DNA from: Strongylocentrotus purpuratus
Lineage: Eukaryota; Echinodermata; Echinoidea; Camarodonta; Strongylocentrotidae
NCBI RefSeq assembly: GCF_000002235.5
Contig: NW_022145594.1
Location: 21,755,890 to 21,819,889, forward strand
DNA: 64,000 bases
Direction: 5' to 3'
Shown here one piece after another: positions 44,780 to 57,529 of the stretch. Position 1 is the stretch's first letter; the number at the start of each line of letters is the position of its first letter. The position numbers and the translations under genes are program-made. A model generated the notes under the pieces. The model worked only from the letters and a program-made list of their open reading frames with translations. It was not told where the DNA came from and ran no database searches.

Positions 44780-45760
44780 CAATAATATAGGTGGGGGGGG
44801 GGGGGGTGTGTAGCACCCCACACCCTCCCCCCCTTTGCGACGCCCCTGCCTATACCGGTCATTTTCGTACCGTTTACCGTCCGTACATCCAGGCGCGGAT
44901 CCAGGGGGGGGCGAGGTGGTAAATGCCCCCCCCCCCAAAAAAAAAAAAAAGGAGAGAAAAAAAGAGAGAAGGAAAAGAAGGGAAAGGTAAAGAGGAGAGA
45001 AAGGAAAGAAAGAAAGAAGAGGAATAAGAAAAGAAATGGGGGGAAAAGAAGGAAATCGGGGGGCCTTGCTTCCACCCCCTCCCCCATAAAAAGAGGAGAA
45101 AAAGGGGAAAGAAAAAAAGAGGAAGAAGAAAAGTAAAGAAAAGGGATATCAGTTGCGATTTTCCCGCCAACAAGGTTTGGATCGAAAGGCCCTTGCCTAC
45201 CCCCTCCCCTCAGCAAAAAAGAGAAAGGGAAAGAAAATAAAGAGGAAGAAGAAAAAACAAGGGGGAAAAGATACGTTTTTGCGCCCCTCTCACCCCCCCC
45301 CCCCCGAAACGAGAACAAGCGCCAGATACGCCACTGGACACCACAGGCATACTCATTGGCGGATCCAGAAGGACCAAAACGACCGCCCCCCCCCCCCCCC
45401 CCCTATTGGCGGCGCAAAAAAAGAGGGACAAAGAAGAGAAAAAAAGGAGAAGCAAAAGAAAGGAGAAGAAAAAGAAAAGAGAAGAGAAGAGACAAGAAAG
45501 AAGAGAAAAGAAAAACAGAGAGAGGGGAAAGGGAAAGCCCCCCCCCCCCTCCCTCCAACTCCGGGGTCGGAGGGACCGAATTCGTGTTCCCAAAATCTCC
45601 GGTAAAGGAGTACTTTTCACGCAACAAAGTCCGGCCCGTAATACACACAAATCTGGCCCGTACTGACTTTACACACCGGAGATAGAGAGGTGCTTTCAAA
45701 GAGGGGGAAATGCGTACGCGTACCCTAGATAACACTGAGTGGGGGGGGGGGGGGGGGGAG
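44780..45760. repeat. Purine-rich low-complexity block, three related G/C-run plus (GA)n modules
   Basis: Three consecutive modules (about 44890-45100, 45100-45330 and 45350-45600). Each has a GGATCCA-like start, a G or C run, then a long AAAGAGAAGG tract. G/C runs also occur at 44794, 45296, 45386, 45540 and 45741. The long Lys/Glu- or Phe/Ser-rich ORFs are artefacts of composition. Confidence 0.75.
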
Positions 45761-46261
45761 TCGGGTGAAAAAGGTGGAAAGACAAGGAAATGGCGCTTAG
45801 TGACAGTAACTTTCGAGCCACGGAATCAAAGTTAAACGTTAAAACAGCCCCTGCGATGCAAAGTCAATTTTGTAATTAACGGTAGGGGGCCGCTTCTCAA
45901 CTCTTATTTTGCCCTTCATTTGGCTTCAGCTCATATAAACTCGCTTGAGCTTGTATTTGAGCTCATGTTGGAAGTAATCATGGACAGGGGCGGCAATCCT
46001 GGGCCCGATAGGAGGACACGTCCCCCAGGAAATTTAGAAATATAGCTAGAAAGATATATAGCATTCAACATTGCAAAGTCTCGCTTGGTCGCTACGCCCC
46101 CTCGCCCAATAACACAAAACTATGTATGATATGACACTCGGCCCACGCTCCCGGCCGTGATTTATCCATGGTTGTTGCAATAATTTTATCATTTACTATT
46201 TCTACTAACATAATTGTGTGCTATCACAATCATGATTGTTTCATTTTCCCTTTAAAGCAGG
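45761..46261. other. No recognisable feature
   Basis: Unassigned sequence with no supported gene or repeat. Confidence 0.4.
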
Positions 46262-46690
46262 CGCGTAGCCAGAGTCGAGAATGGAACAACGAATCGTCTT
46301 CTTTCTCTAATAATTTCATTAAACTATGAAAGGTCAAAGCTTACCCGCTTTGCGCAAGAGGGGATGGGGGGGGGGGGTTGGGAACTGAATTCAGACAAGA
46401 ATTAATAATCAAGAATGGTACAACAAATCCTCTTCTTTCTCTAATAATTTAATGAAACATCAAAGCTTCCACGTTTTGCGCGGGAGGGGGGAAACTGAAT
46501 TCAGACAAGGATTAAGAGTCGAGAATGGAACAACGAATCATCTTCTTTCTCTAATAATTAATGAAAGGTCAAGGCGAGGGGGAAAACTGAATTCAGACAA
46601 GGATTAAGAGTCGAGAATGGTACAATAAATCGTCTTCTTTTTATAATAATTAATGAAAGTTCAAAGCCTTCGCGCGTAATGGGTGTGTGG
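46262..46690 (+). repeat. Tandem repeat of ~95-130 bp units, four copies
   Basis: Units contain GAGTCGAGAATGGAACAACG, TCTTCTTTCTCTAATAATT, ATGAAAGGTCAAAGC and AACTGAATTCAGACAAG. They begin near 46274, 46403, 46518 and 46610. The first copy starts next to GCGCGTAGCCAG, the motif seen beside several poly-G runs. Confidence 0.8.
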
Positions 46691-47109
46691 GGGGGGGGGG
46701 GGGTAGAACAGCGAGCTGCCCGAATATGAATTTTTGATATCTTTTCTCGTTTATCTTGGTGATAAATAACACTTTCACAAAATACATAATTATTATGCTC
46801 AAATTTTTGCTCGCTCGTTTCGCTCACTAGCCGAATTGTGAACTAGAAAATTACCTTTTCGGGCAAGAGGCTTTAGCCCCCCCCCCCCCGATGAAAATGT
46901 CAAAAAAATGTATATCTTAAAAACGGGGAATGTTGATATCGGACAAGAGACGTTAAGTTAGCTTGCCCCCCTTTCCAAAATTGTGCCTGCTTGTAGGTAC
47001 CGGTATCGTGCTTCTAATATGACCTTGTCAGTATTGGTACGTTGAGTTGAGAAAATGGTCTGCGCATTTTTCAAATTTCCGTTCCCCCCCCCCCTTATTG
47101 GAATTTTTT
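46691..47109. other. Non-coding with poly-G/poly-C runs
   Basis: G run near 46690, C runs near 46880 and 47085. GATCCGCGCC follows the last run, as in the purine-rich modules. No gene is supported. Confidence 0.5.
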
Positions 47110-47540
47110 TGATCCGCGCCGGGGCATACTGATGGGGAGGGGGCTCGGGGGCTCGGGGGCTCGGTAGATACTAGGCTTATGGTCAGGTCCAATCCCGCTC
47201 AATAATTTGTAGGTCCATAAGTCCTAATACAAATTACTTTCTACAAAACATTATTATCGTATAAACAATTACTAGTTTCTTAAATAGCAAGCTAAAATGG
47301 ATAAGGGGCCTGCTTGGCGTACTTAATATCTCAGTGGCGTAGCCTGGATAAGATCAGTCGGGGGCAGGGTGGTGGGGCAAGATTTCCAACAAGGAGGACA
47401 ATTAACGATAGGACTACATGTGTGTTATGTTTTACTTTTTTTTTTCGCCACCACATGAGCTCTATATAATTATCAAAGATAACAGGTAAAATATAACTAC
47501 TTTAAAAAGAGACAACTATTCAGGGCTATATGTCGCCCCC
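47110..47540 (-). repeat. Inverted repeat arm B (pairs with 35641-36060)
   Basis: Carries AAACAATTACTAGTTTCTTA, CAGTGGCGTAGCCTGG and GGGTGGTGGGGCAAGATTTCC in the order expected for the complement of arm A. Arm B lies ~40 bp from satellite array 4. Arm A lies ~600 bp from array 3. Confidence 0.8.
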
Positions 47541-47578
47541 CCCTACAGGACCAGGAACGTAGCCAGGGGGGGGGGCGT

Positions 47579-50500
47579 ACTATGAATAGCGACCCTATAC
47601 TTCTATTATGAATAGCGAACCTCATTTCTTTTTATGAATATCGACCTTCATTTCGTATTATGAATAGCGACCCTCTTCTCCTGTTATGAATAGCAACCCT
47701 CTACTCCTATTATGAATAGCGACCCTCTTCTCCTATTATGAATAGCGAACCTCATTTCGTATTATGAATAGCGACCCTCTTCTCCTATTATAAATAACGA
47801 CCCTCTTCTCCTATTATGAACAGCTAACCTCATTTCGTATTATGAATAGCGACCCTCTTCTCCTATTATGAATAGCGAACCTCATTTCGTATTATGAATA
47901 GCGACCCCTTACTCCTATTATGAATAACGACCCTCATTTCTTATTATGAATAGCGACCCTCATTTCGAATTATGAATAGCGACCATCTTCTCCTATTATG
48001 AATAGCGACCCTCTTCTCCTATTATGAACAGCGAACCTCATTTCGTATTATGAATAGTGACCCCTTACTCCTATTATGAATAGCGACCCTCTTCTCCTAT
48101 TATGAATAGCGACCCTCTTCTCCAATTATGAATAGCGACCCTCATTTCTTATTATGAATAGCGACCCTCATTTTGTATTATGAATAGCGACCCTCTACTC
48201 CTATTATGAATAGCGACCCTCTTCTTCTATTATGAATAACGACCCTCTTCTCCTATTATGAATAGCGGCCCTCTTCTCCTGTTATGATTAGCGAACCTCA
48301 TTTCGTATTATGAATAGTGACCCTCTTCTCCTATTATGAATAGCGACCCTCATTTCTTATTATGAATAGCGACCCTCATTTTGTATTATGAATAGCGACC
48401 CTCTACTCCTATTATGAATAGCGACCCTCTACTCCTATTATGAATAGCGACCCTCTTCTCCTATTATGAACAGCGAACCTCATTTCGTATTATGAATAGT
48501 GACCCCTTACTCCTATTATGAATAGCGACCCTCTTCTCCTATTATGAATAGCGACCCTCTTCTCCAATTATGAATAGCGACCCTCATTTCTTATTATGAA
48601 TAGCGACCCTCATTTTGTATTATGAATAGCGAGCCTCTACTCCTATTATGAATAGCGACCCTCTTCTCCTATTATGAATAGCGACCCTCATTTCTTATTA
48701 TGAATAGCGACCCTCATTTTGTATTATGAATAGCGACCCCTTACTCCTATTATGAATAGCGACCCTCTTCTCCTATTATGAATAGCGACCCTCTTCTCCA
48801 ATTATGAATAGCGACCCTCATTTCTTATTATGAATAGCGACCCTCATTTTGTATTATGAATAGCGACCCTCTACTCCTATTATGAATAGCGACCCTCTTC
48901 TCCTATTATGAATAACGACCCTCTTCTCCTATTATGAATAGCGGCCCTCTTCTCCTGTTATGATTAGCGAACCTCATTTCGTATTATGAATAGTGACCCT
49001 CTTCTCCTATTATGAATAGTGACCCCTTACTCCTATTATGAATAGCGACCCTCTTCTCCTATTATGAATAGCGACCCTCTTCTCCAATTATGAATAGCGA
49101 CCCTCATTTCTTATTATGAATAGCGACCCTCATTTTGTATTATGAATAGCGACCCTCTACTCCTATTATGAATAGGGACCCTCTTCTCCTATTATGAATA
49201 GCGACCCTCTTCTCCTATTATGAATAGCGACCCTCATTTCGTATTATGAATAGCGACCCTCTTCTCCTATTATGAATAGCGACCCTCTTCTCCTATTATG
49301 AACAGCGAACCTCATTTCGTATTGTGAATAGTGACCCCTTACTCCTATTATGAATAGCGACCCTCTTCTCCTATTATGAATAACGACCCTCTTCTCCTAT
49401 TATGAAAAGCGACCCTCTTCTCCTGTTATGATTTCCGAACCTCATTTCGTATTATGAATAGTGACCCTCTTCTCCTATTATGAATAGTGACCCCTTACTC
49501 CTATTATTAATAGCGACCCTCTTCTCCTATTATGAATAGCGACCTTCTTCTCCTATTATAAATAGCGACCCTCTTCTCCAATTATGAATAGCGACCCTCA
49601 TTTCTTATTATGAATAGCGACCCTCATTTTGTATTATGAATAGCGACCCTCTACTCCTATTATGAATAGCGACCCTCTTCTCCTATTATTAACAGCGAAC
49701 CTCATTTCGTATTATGAATAGCGACCCTCTACTCCTATTATGAATAGCGAACCTCATTTCGTATTATTAATATCGACCCCTTACTCCTATTATGAATAGC
49801 GACCCTCTTCTCCTATTATGAATAACGACCCTCTTCTCCTATTATGAAAAGCGACCCTCTTCTCCTGTTATGATTTCCAAACCTCATTTCGTATTATGAA
49901 TAGTGACCCTCTTCTCCTATTATGAATAGTGACCCCTTACTCCTATTATTAATAGCGACCCTCTTCTCCTATTATGAATAGCGACCTTCTTCTCCAATTA
50001 TGAAAAGCGACCCTCATTTCTTATTATGAATAGCGACCATCATTTTGTATTATGAATAGCGACCCTCTACTCCTATTATGAATAGTGACCCTCTTCTCCT
50101 ATTATGAATAGCGACCCTCTTCTCCTATTATGAATAGCGAACCTCATTTTTTCGTATTATGAATAGCGACCCCTTACTCCTATTATGAATAGCGACCCTT
50201 TTCTCCTATTATGAATAGCGACCCTCAATTCGTATTATGAATAGCGACCCTCTTCTCCTATTATGAATAGCGAACCTCATTTCGTATTATGAATAGCGAC
50301 CCCTTAATCCTATTATGAATAGCGACCCTCATTTCTTATTATGAATAGCGACCCTCATTTTGTTTTATGAATAGCGAGCCTCTACTCCTATCATGAATAT
50401 CGACCCTCTTCTCCTATTATGAACAGCGACCCTCTTCTCCTATTATGAACAGCGAACCTCATTTCGTATTATGAATAGCGAACCTCTTCTCCTATTATGA

Positions 50501-53414
50501 ATAGCGAACCTCTTCTCCTATTATGAACAGCGAACCTCATTTCGTATTGTGAATAGTGACCCCTTACTCCTATTATGAATAGCGACCCTCTTCTCCTATT
50601 ATGAATAACGACCCTCTTCTCCTATTATGAAAAGCGACCCTCTTCTCCTGTTATGATTTCCGAACCTCATTTCGTATTATGAATAGTGACCCTCTTCTCC
50701 TATTATGAATAGTGACCCCTTACTCCTATTATTAATAGCGACCCTCTTCTCCTATTATGAATAGCGACCTTCTTCTCCTATTATAAATAGCGACCCTCTT
50801 CTCCAATTATGAATAGCGACCCTCATTTCTTATTATGAATAGCGACCCTCATTTTGTATTATGAATAGCGACCCTCTACTCCTATTATGAATAGCGACCC
50901 TCTTCTCCTATTATTAACAGCGAACCTCATTTCGTATTATGAATAGCGACCCTCTACTCCTATTATGAATAGCGAACCTCATTTCGTATTATTAATATCG
51001 ACCCCTTACTCCTATTATGAATAGCGACCCTCTTCTCCTATTATGAATAACGACCCTCTTCTCCTATTATGAAAAGCGACCCTCTTCTCCTGTTATGATT
51101 TCCAAACCTCATTTCGTATTATGAATAGTGACCCTCTTCTCCTATTATGAATAGTGACCCCTTACTCCTATTATTAATAGCGACCCTCTTCTCCTATTAT
51201 GAATAGCGACCTTCTTCTCCAATTATGAAAAGCGACCCTCATTTCTTATTATGAATAGCGACCATCATTTTGTATTATGAATAGCGACCCTCTACTCCTA
51301 TTATGAATAGTGACCCTCTTCTCCTATTATGAATAGCGACCCTCTTCTCCTATTATGAATAGCGAACCTCATTTTTTCGTATTATGAATAGCGACCCCTT
51401 ACTCCTATTATGAATAGCGACCCTTTTCTCCTATTATGAATAGCGACCCTCAATTCGTATTATGAATAGCGACCCTCTTCTCCTATTATGAATAGCGAAC
51501 CTCATTTCGTATTATGAATAGCGACCCCTTAATCCTATTATGAATAGCGACCCTCATTTCTTATTATGAATAGCGACCCTCATTTTGTTTTATGAATAGC
51601 GAGCCTCTACTCCTATCATGAATATCGACCCTCTTCTCCTATTATGAACAGCGACCCTCTTCTCCTATTATGAACAGCGAACCTCATTTCGTATTATGAA
51701 TAGCGAACCTCTTCTCCTATTATGAATAGCGAACCTCTTCTCCTATTATGAACAGCGAACCTCATTTCGTATTGTGAATAGTGACCCCTTACTCCTATTA
51801 TGAATAGCGACCCTCTTCTCCTATTATGAATAACGACCCTCTTCTCCTATTATGAAAAGCGACCCTCTTCTCCTGTTATGATTTCCGAACCTCATTTCGT
51901 ATTATGAATAGTGACCCTCTTCTCCTATTATGAATAGTGACCCCTTACTCCTATTATTAATAGCGACCCTCTTCTCCTATTATGAATAGCGACCTTCTTC
52001 TCCTATTATAAATAGCGACCCTCTTCTCCAATTATGAATAGCGACCCTCATTTCTTATTATGAATAGCGACCCTCATTTTGTATTATGAATAGCGACCCT
52101 CTACTCCTATTATGAATAGCGACCCTCTTCTCCTATTATTAACAGCGAACCTCATTTCGTATTATGAATAGCGACCCTCTACTCCTATTATGAATAGCGA
52201 ACCTCATTTCGTATTATTAATATCGACCCCTTACTCCTATTATGAATAGCGACCCTCTTCTCCTATTATGAATAACGACCCTCTTCTCCTATTATGAAAA
52301 GCGACCCTCTTCTCCTGTTATGATTTCCAAACCTCATTTCGTATTATGAATAGTGACCCTCTTCTCCTATTATGAATAGTGACCCCTTACTCCTATTATT
52401 AATAGCGACCTTCTTCTCCTATTATGAATAGCGACCTTCTTCTCCAATTATGAAAAGCGACCCTCATTTCTTATTATGAATAGCGACCATCATTTTGTAT
52501 TATGAATAGCGACCCTCTACTCCTATTATGAATAGTGACCCTCTTCTCCTATTATGAATAGCGACCCTCTTCTCCTATTATGAATAGCGAACCTCATTTT
52601 TTCGTATTATGAATAGCGACCCCTTACTCCTATTATGAATAGCGACCCTTTTCTCCTATTATGAATAGCGACCCTCAATTCGTATTATGAATAGCGACCC
52701 TCTTCTCCTATTATGAATAGCGAACCTCATTTCGTATTATGAATAGCGACCCCTTAATCCTATTATGAATAGCGACCCTCATTTCTTATTATGAATAGCG
52801 ACCCTCATTTTGTTTTATGAATAGCGAGCCTCTACTCCTATCATGAATATCGACCCTCTTCTCCTATTATGAACAGCGACCCTCTTCTCCTATTATGAAC
52901 AGCGAACCTCATTTCGTATTATGAATAGCGAACCTCTTCTCCTATTATGAATAGCGAACCTCATTTCGTATTATGAATAGCGACCCCTTACTCCTATTAT
53001 GAATAGCGACCCTCATTTCTTATTATGAATAGCGACCCTCATTTTGTATTATGAATAGCGACCCTCTTCTCCTATTATGAACAGCGAACCTCATTTCGTA
53101 TTATGAATAGTGGCCCCTTACTCCTATTATGAATAGCGACCCTCTTCTCCTATTATGAATAGCGACCCTCTTCTCCAATTATGAATAGCGACCGTCATTT
53201 CTTATTATGAATAGCGACCCTCATTCTGTATTATGAATAGCGAGCCTCTACTCCTATTATGAATAGCGACCCTCTTCTCCTATTATGAATAGCGACCCTC
53301 TTCTCCTGTTATGAACAGCGAACCTCATTTCGTATTATGAATAGCGACCCCTTACTTCTATTATGAATAGCGACCCTCTTCTCCTATTATGAATAACGAC
53401 CCTCTTCTCCTATT
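47579..53414 (-). repeat. 26-bp satellite, array 4 (about 224 units, minus orientation)
   Basis: On the plus strand the unit reads TATTATGAATAGCGACCC then TCTTCTCC, TCATTTCG or CTTACTCC. It is the reverse complement of arrays 1 and 3. Variants include TATGAACAGCGAACC and TATGATTTCCGAACC, which mark a higher-order repeat. The array ends abruptly at 53414 mid-unit. Confidence 0.97.
49296..52970 (-). repeat. 1225-bp higher-order repeat in array 4, three copies
   Basis: The rare unit GTTATGATTTCCGAACC occurs at 49425, 50650 and 51875. GTTATGATTTCCAAACC occurs at 49867, 51092 and 52317. All intervals are exactly 1225 bases. Other markers (CATTTTTTCGTATT near 50146, 51371 and 52596) keep the same spacing. 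Differences between copies are rare, for example a single-base change near 52410. Confidence 0.93.
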
Positions 53415-53690
53415 GGTACGCATAATGATCTTAAATTGCAAATAAGCAAGACATACATTTTGTGTATGTCAAATGAGGCGTTGCCATGGTAATAGCAAAT
53501 TCTTGCAAAAAAATTCAATTTAATTGTTTTAATGTTTTTTTTAATGTTTTTTTTAAACAATTTAGATGCAGTATACAATGTTTACAGTATACTTGGCATG
53601 TTTATTGGTGACGCGATGGTATTAATCATATTAAGTGATATTTCTATTTTTGTTTTCTCATGGCTTGTTTCCTAAGAAAATACCAGATAA
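53415..53690. other. Short spacer, no feature
   Basis: AT-rich DNA with T runs near 53533 and 53546. Nothing is supported. Confidence 0.4.
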
Positions 53691-55667
53691 AACTAGAAAT
53701 TTAAATCGTCATGGGGACGAATTAGGTGGTCTGTCTTCACTTCTTATGATAGATTTGAATATTTACTGTATAGAGAAAGATAGAAGTTATATAGACATGT
53801 AAACAATGATGATCATGATGATTTTCTAAAAATATGCTGACGTCATAATAAGCAAATAGAAATATTCATTTCAGAGGCCATTATGATGACGTCATGAGTT
53901 TATTGAGGGTCAAATGATACATGAAATCATATCTACGATTCATACTCAATCCAAATATGAAAATAAAATTAGGGGTCAACAGGCATCCTAAAAAGCTCTA
54001 ATGGATTTTGTATTGGCATGTTTTTGCCCATATATGCTATGTATTACAAGAGCTCACACGCAAGTACATGTATCTTAAACGGACGCTCATTCCGTTATTA
54101 ATGTTCACAAAAAGGTGAACAAGGTATCAAAATGCTTGAAAAAATGTGCCAAATATGATGACCGAGAACATTCGGCGATTCTATGTTGAAAAATGCAATG
54201 ACGCGCGAAAATGCGCGCGCATGCGCGTGTGCGCGTTTTTTTTTGCGAAATGCTTAGAATGACCTGATTTCGTACTCTCGTTTAATAGTTAAGTGATTTT
54301 AAGCATTTTTTAATTTTGACGCGCGCGTACGCATGTGTCATGACCTGTATTTGACCTTTGATGACAATACCTGTTGACCCTTGACCTGAAGTATATGTGA
54401 TATGAATATGAATGACCTTTGATGACGCGTCATGAAGATATGATGGATAATGTGATTTCACAAAATGGCGCCTGGATGACGTCATGAAGAATTGATGACC
54501 TTGAAAATGTTCCTGTCACGTCTCATGACAATGCCCTATGACTGTGCCAACATTGAAAGAAATTGAGTAAACTGATCTAGAGTTATCCTCGGAACAAAAA
54601 AGGGGGAGAAATAAATAAAAACTAGAAATTTAATTCGTCATGGGGACGATTTAGGCGGTCTGTCTTCACTTCTTATGATAGGTTTAAGAATGGGAGAATT
54701 TATATAGACATGTAAACAATGATGATCATGATGAAAAAAAGTCATGTCCCATAGAGAATACACGCAAAATGTGAAAAATTGACGTACCTCCTTTAATCGC
54801 AAAAATACGCCATGATGCTTTTGTCAAAATGAAAAATTGTTGAGATTACATTTGTAGAGAATTGTCTTAGCTAGAACAGGTCAACATTTGGAAGAAAATC
54901 GATCAATATTTACAGTGATACAATCAATTTTCCAAAAATATGCTGACGTCATAATATGCAAATTTAAATTTTGAGTTCAGAGGCCATTATGATGACGCCA
55001 TGAGTTCATTGAGGGTCAAATGAGACATGAAATCATATCTACAGTTCATACTCTATCCAAATATGAAAAGAAAATTAGAGGTCAACATGCATCTTAAAGA
55101 GCTACAATGGATTTTATATAGGCATGTTTTTGCCCATATATGCTATGTATTACAAGAGCTTGCACTCACGGACATGTATCTTAAACGGACGCTCATTCCG
55201 TTATTAATGGTCAGAAAAAGGTGAACAAGGTATAACAAAGCGATTCTATGTTGCAAAATGCCAGGACGCGCAAAAGACGCACGCGCTTTTTTTGCGAAAT
55301 GCTTAAAATGGCCTGAATCGTACTCTCGTTTAATAGTTTAATGATTTTGAGCATTTTAAAATTTTGACGCGCTCGTACGTGCGCGTCATGACCTTAATGT
55401 GACCTTTGATGACATGACCTGTTGACCCTTGAACTAAAGTAAATGTGATATGAATGTGAATGACCTTTGGCTACGCGTCATGAAGATATGATGGATAATG
55501 TGATTTCACAAAATGGCGCCTGGATAAAGTCACGATAATCTGATGACCTTGAAAATGTTCCTGTCACGTCTCATGACAATGACCTAAGACTGTGCCAAAA
55601 TTGAAGAAATTGATTAAACTTATCTTGAGTTATCCTTGGAACAAAAAAGGGGGGAGAAATAAATAAA
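53691..55667 (+). repeat. Two direct copies of a ~0.93-1.05 kb repeat
   Basis: AACTAGAAATTTAA begins the copies at 53691 and 54620. Both share CGTCATGGGGACGA, GGTCTGTCTTCACTTC, AAACGGACGCTCATTCCGTT, TTGACGCGC-type CG/GC-rich stretches and CAAAATGGCGCCTGGAT, and end with GGAACAAAAAAGGGG. Copy 2 has extra sequence near 54735-54930. No coding is seen. Confidence 0.88.
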
Positions 55668-55823
55668 AATTAATAATAATAATAAATAAAGAAAGAAAGA
55701 AAATTCTGACGAAATCAATAAGTGATCTGTCTACGACAGACCACCTAATAAAGAATAATAAATAAAGAAAGAAAATTCTTGACGAAATCAATAGGTGATC
55801 TGTCTACGACAGACCACCTAATT
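53720..55823. mobile_element. Possible DNA element with 16-bp inverted ends around the duplication
   Basis: AATTAGGTGGTCTGTC at 53720-53735 is the exact complement of GACAGACCACCTAATT at 55808-55823. A second GACAGACCACCTAAT lies near 55737, part of a ~70-bp duplication at 55685-55823. No target duplication is visible, so this could be two overlapping copies. Confidence 0.5.
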
Positions 55824-56439
55824 ATCACAGTCTTAAAGGTGAAATTCAAAGAAGATCACAAATATGTAAACTAATGTATCACTAGAAACTGGTAAGCTAA
55901 CAGATGGCCATCGTACAAGTTTTAGGTCAACTACATATCGGGTGATTTATACAAATACAAATACAACCACCTCCATAGCAGCTGGGATATACGAGAGATT
56001 CGCCGGAAAAATAACGATGTTTTAATGACGTCACTATATGGACCAACACTGCCCAAGCAGACGACATCCCATAGAGAATGAACATAATTGCAAAGCTATT
56101 ATTTCTCAAATTATAATGAGTTTAGTGTATATAAATGTAATGGCATGTCGAACCATTCAAAAGTGGATATGACCTGATTCTAATACCTAAAATCTTTTGC
56201 TCGTAAATACACAAGATAGGGGTTAATTAACAATCAAAGAAACCAGACTTTCAAATTGAACATACACCGGTGTGTGCAGCTGAATATACAATGGCGTCTT
56301 ATTTTGTTTACAAGCGACAGATTCCTTTATTTTTGTATCGCTGTATTTTTCATCAAAATAAAGCCATGCGCGGGGTTTAGAGTGAGGCAATAGATTATAC
56401 ATTTAGCCTGACGGTAGTGAAGTAAGGGAAAGAACTCGA
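55824..56439. other. No recognisable feature
   Basis: AT-rich unassigned DNA between two repeat structures. Confidence 0.4.
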
Positions 56440-56506
56440 GAAAAGATGAAGACACAGGCACTGAAAATGTGTGAGATGTAATGGGACATCGTCTGCTTGT
56501 GCAACC

Positions 56507-57240
56507 CTTACAAAAATGTCCTGTGGTAATACCACATGATTACCACAGGACTGTACCACAGGACTTTACCACAGGACTGTACCACAGGATTATCACACGC
56601 CAGTTACCACAGAATTACCACACACCGGGTACCATACAGAATACCACAGAATTACCACACACCGGTTACCATACAGAATACCACAGAATTACCACACGCC
56701 AGTTACCACAGGATTACCACACGCCAGTTACCACATAATGGTAAATTGGGACATTCTAATTTTCCACAGGAATACCACAGGACTACCACACACCGGTTAC
56801 CATACATAATACCACAGAATTACCACACGCCAGTTAACACTTGGATTAACATGTGGTAACAGATACCAGAGAAGGAATTAGTATGTGGTACTACCTGTGG
56901 GAGTGTCCCAATTTGCCACAGGAATACCACACATCAGTTACCACAGGGACTACCATACAGCAGTTACCACACACATTACCACAGGACTACCACACACCGG
57001 TTACCATACAGAATACCACAGAATTACCACACACCAGTTACCACAGGATTACCACACGCAAGTTACCATTGGAATACCACATACCAGTTACCACATAAAA
57101 TTACCACAGGAATATTTATGTGGTAATTTATGTGGTTTTGGGGGACATTACCACAGGACAGTTACCACACGCCAGTTACCACAGGATTATCACACGCCAG
57201 TTACCACAGAATTACCACACACCGGTTACCATACATAATA
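56507..57240 (+). repeat. Left arm: tandem TTACCACA units
   Basis: Units such as ATTACCACACGCCAGTTACC and ATTACCACACACCGGTTACC alternate with ATACAGAATACCACAG. One GTGGTAATTTATGTGGTTTT hairpin block sits near 57110-57140. His/Thr/Pro-rich ORFs here are artefacts. Confidence 0.92.
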
Positions 57241-57244
57241 CCAT

Positions 57245-57450
57245 ATATTCTTAAATACATTCAATGCACACTTTACAACAGAAAAAGGTCAGATTTGGTT
57301 CAAATTTGGAAATGTATGCGTTTTTGTTTGACCATTACTAGAAACAGGTTATTGATGTGTACAAATGCTCATGTACCCTTTGAAATTTGAACCAAATCTG
57401 ACCTTTTTCTGTTGTAAAGTGTGCATTGAATTTATCTAAGAATACATCAA
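57245..57450. repeat. Palindromic centre of the foldback element
   Basis: ATTCAATGCACACTTTACAA, CAGAAAAAGGTCAGATTTGG and TTCAAATTTGG on the left meet their complements at 57385-57450. The unpaired middle holds GGTTATTGATGTGTACAAAT, also seen near 25600. Confidence 0.85.
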
Positions 57451-57529
57451 GGGTTTTATTCTAAAATGTTTGTTTTGCATGTTATTTTTTATAATTCTAG
57501 TTTTGTCATCTCAAATTCCTGTGTTAATG

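Noticed and set aside
45153..45735. Lys/Arg/Glu-rich and Phe/Ser-rich ORFs
   Set aside because: Purine-rich low-complexity DNA read in different frames; no conserved domain.
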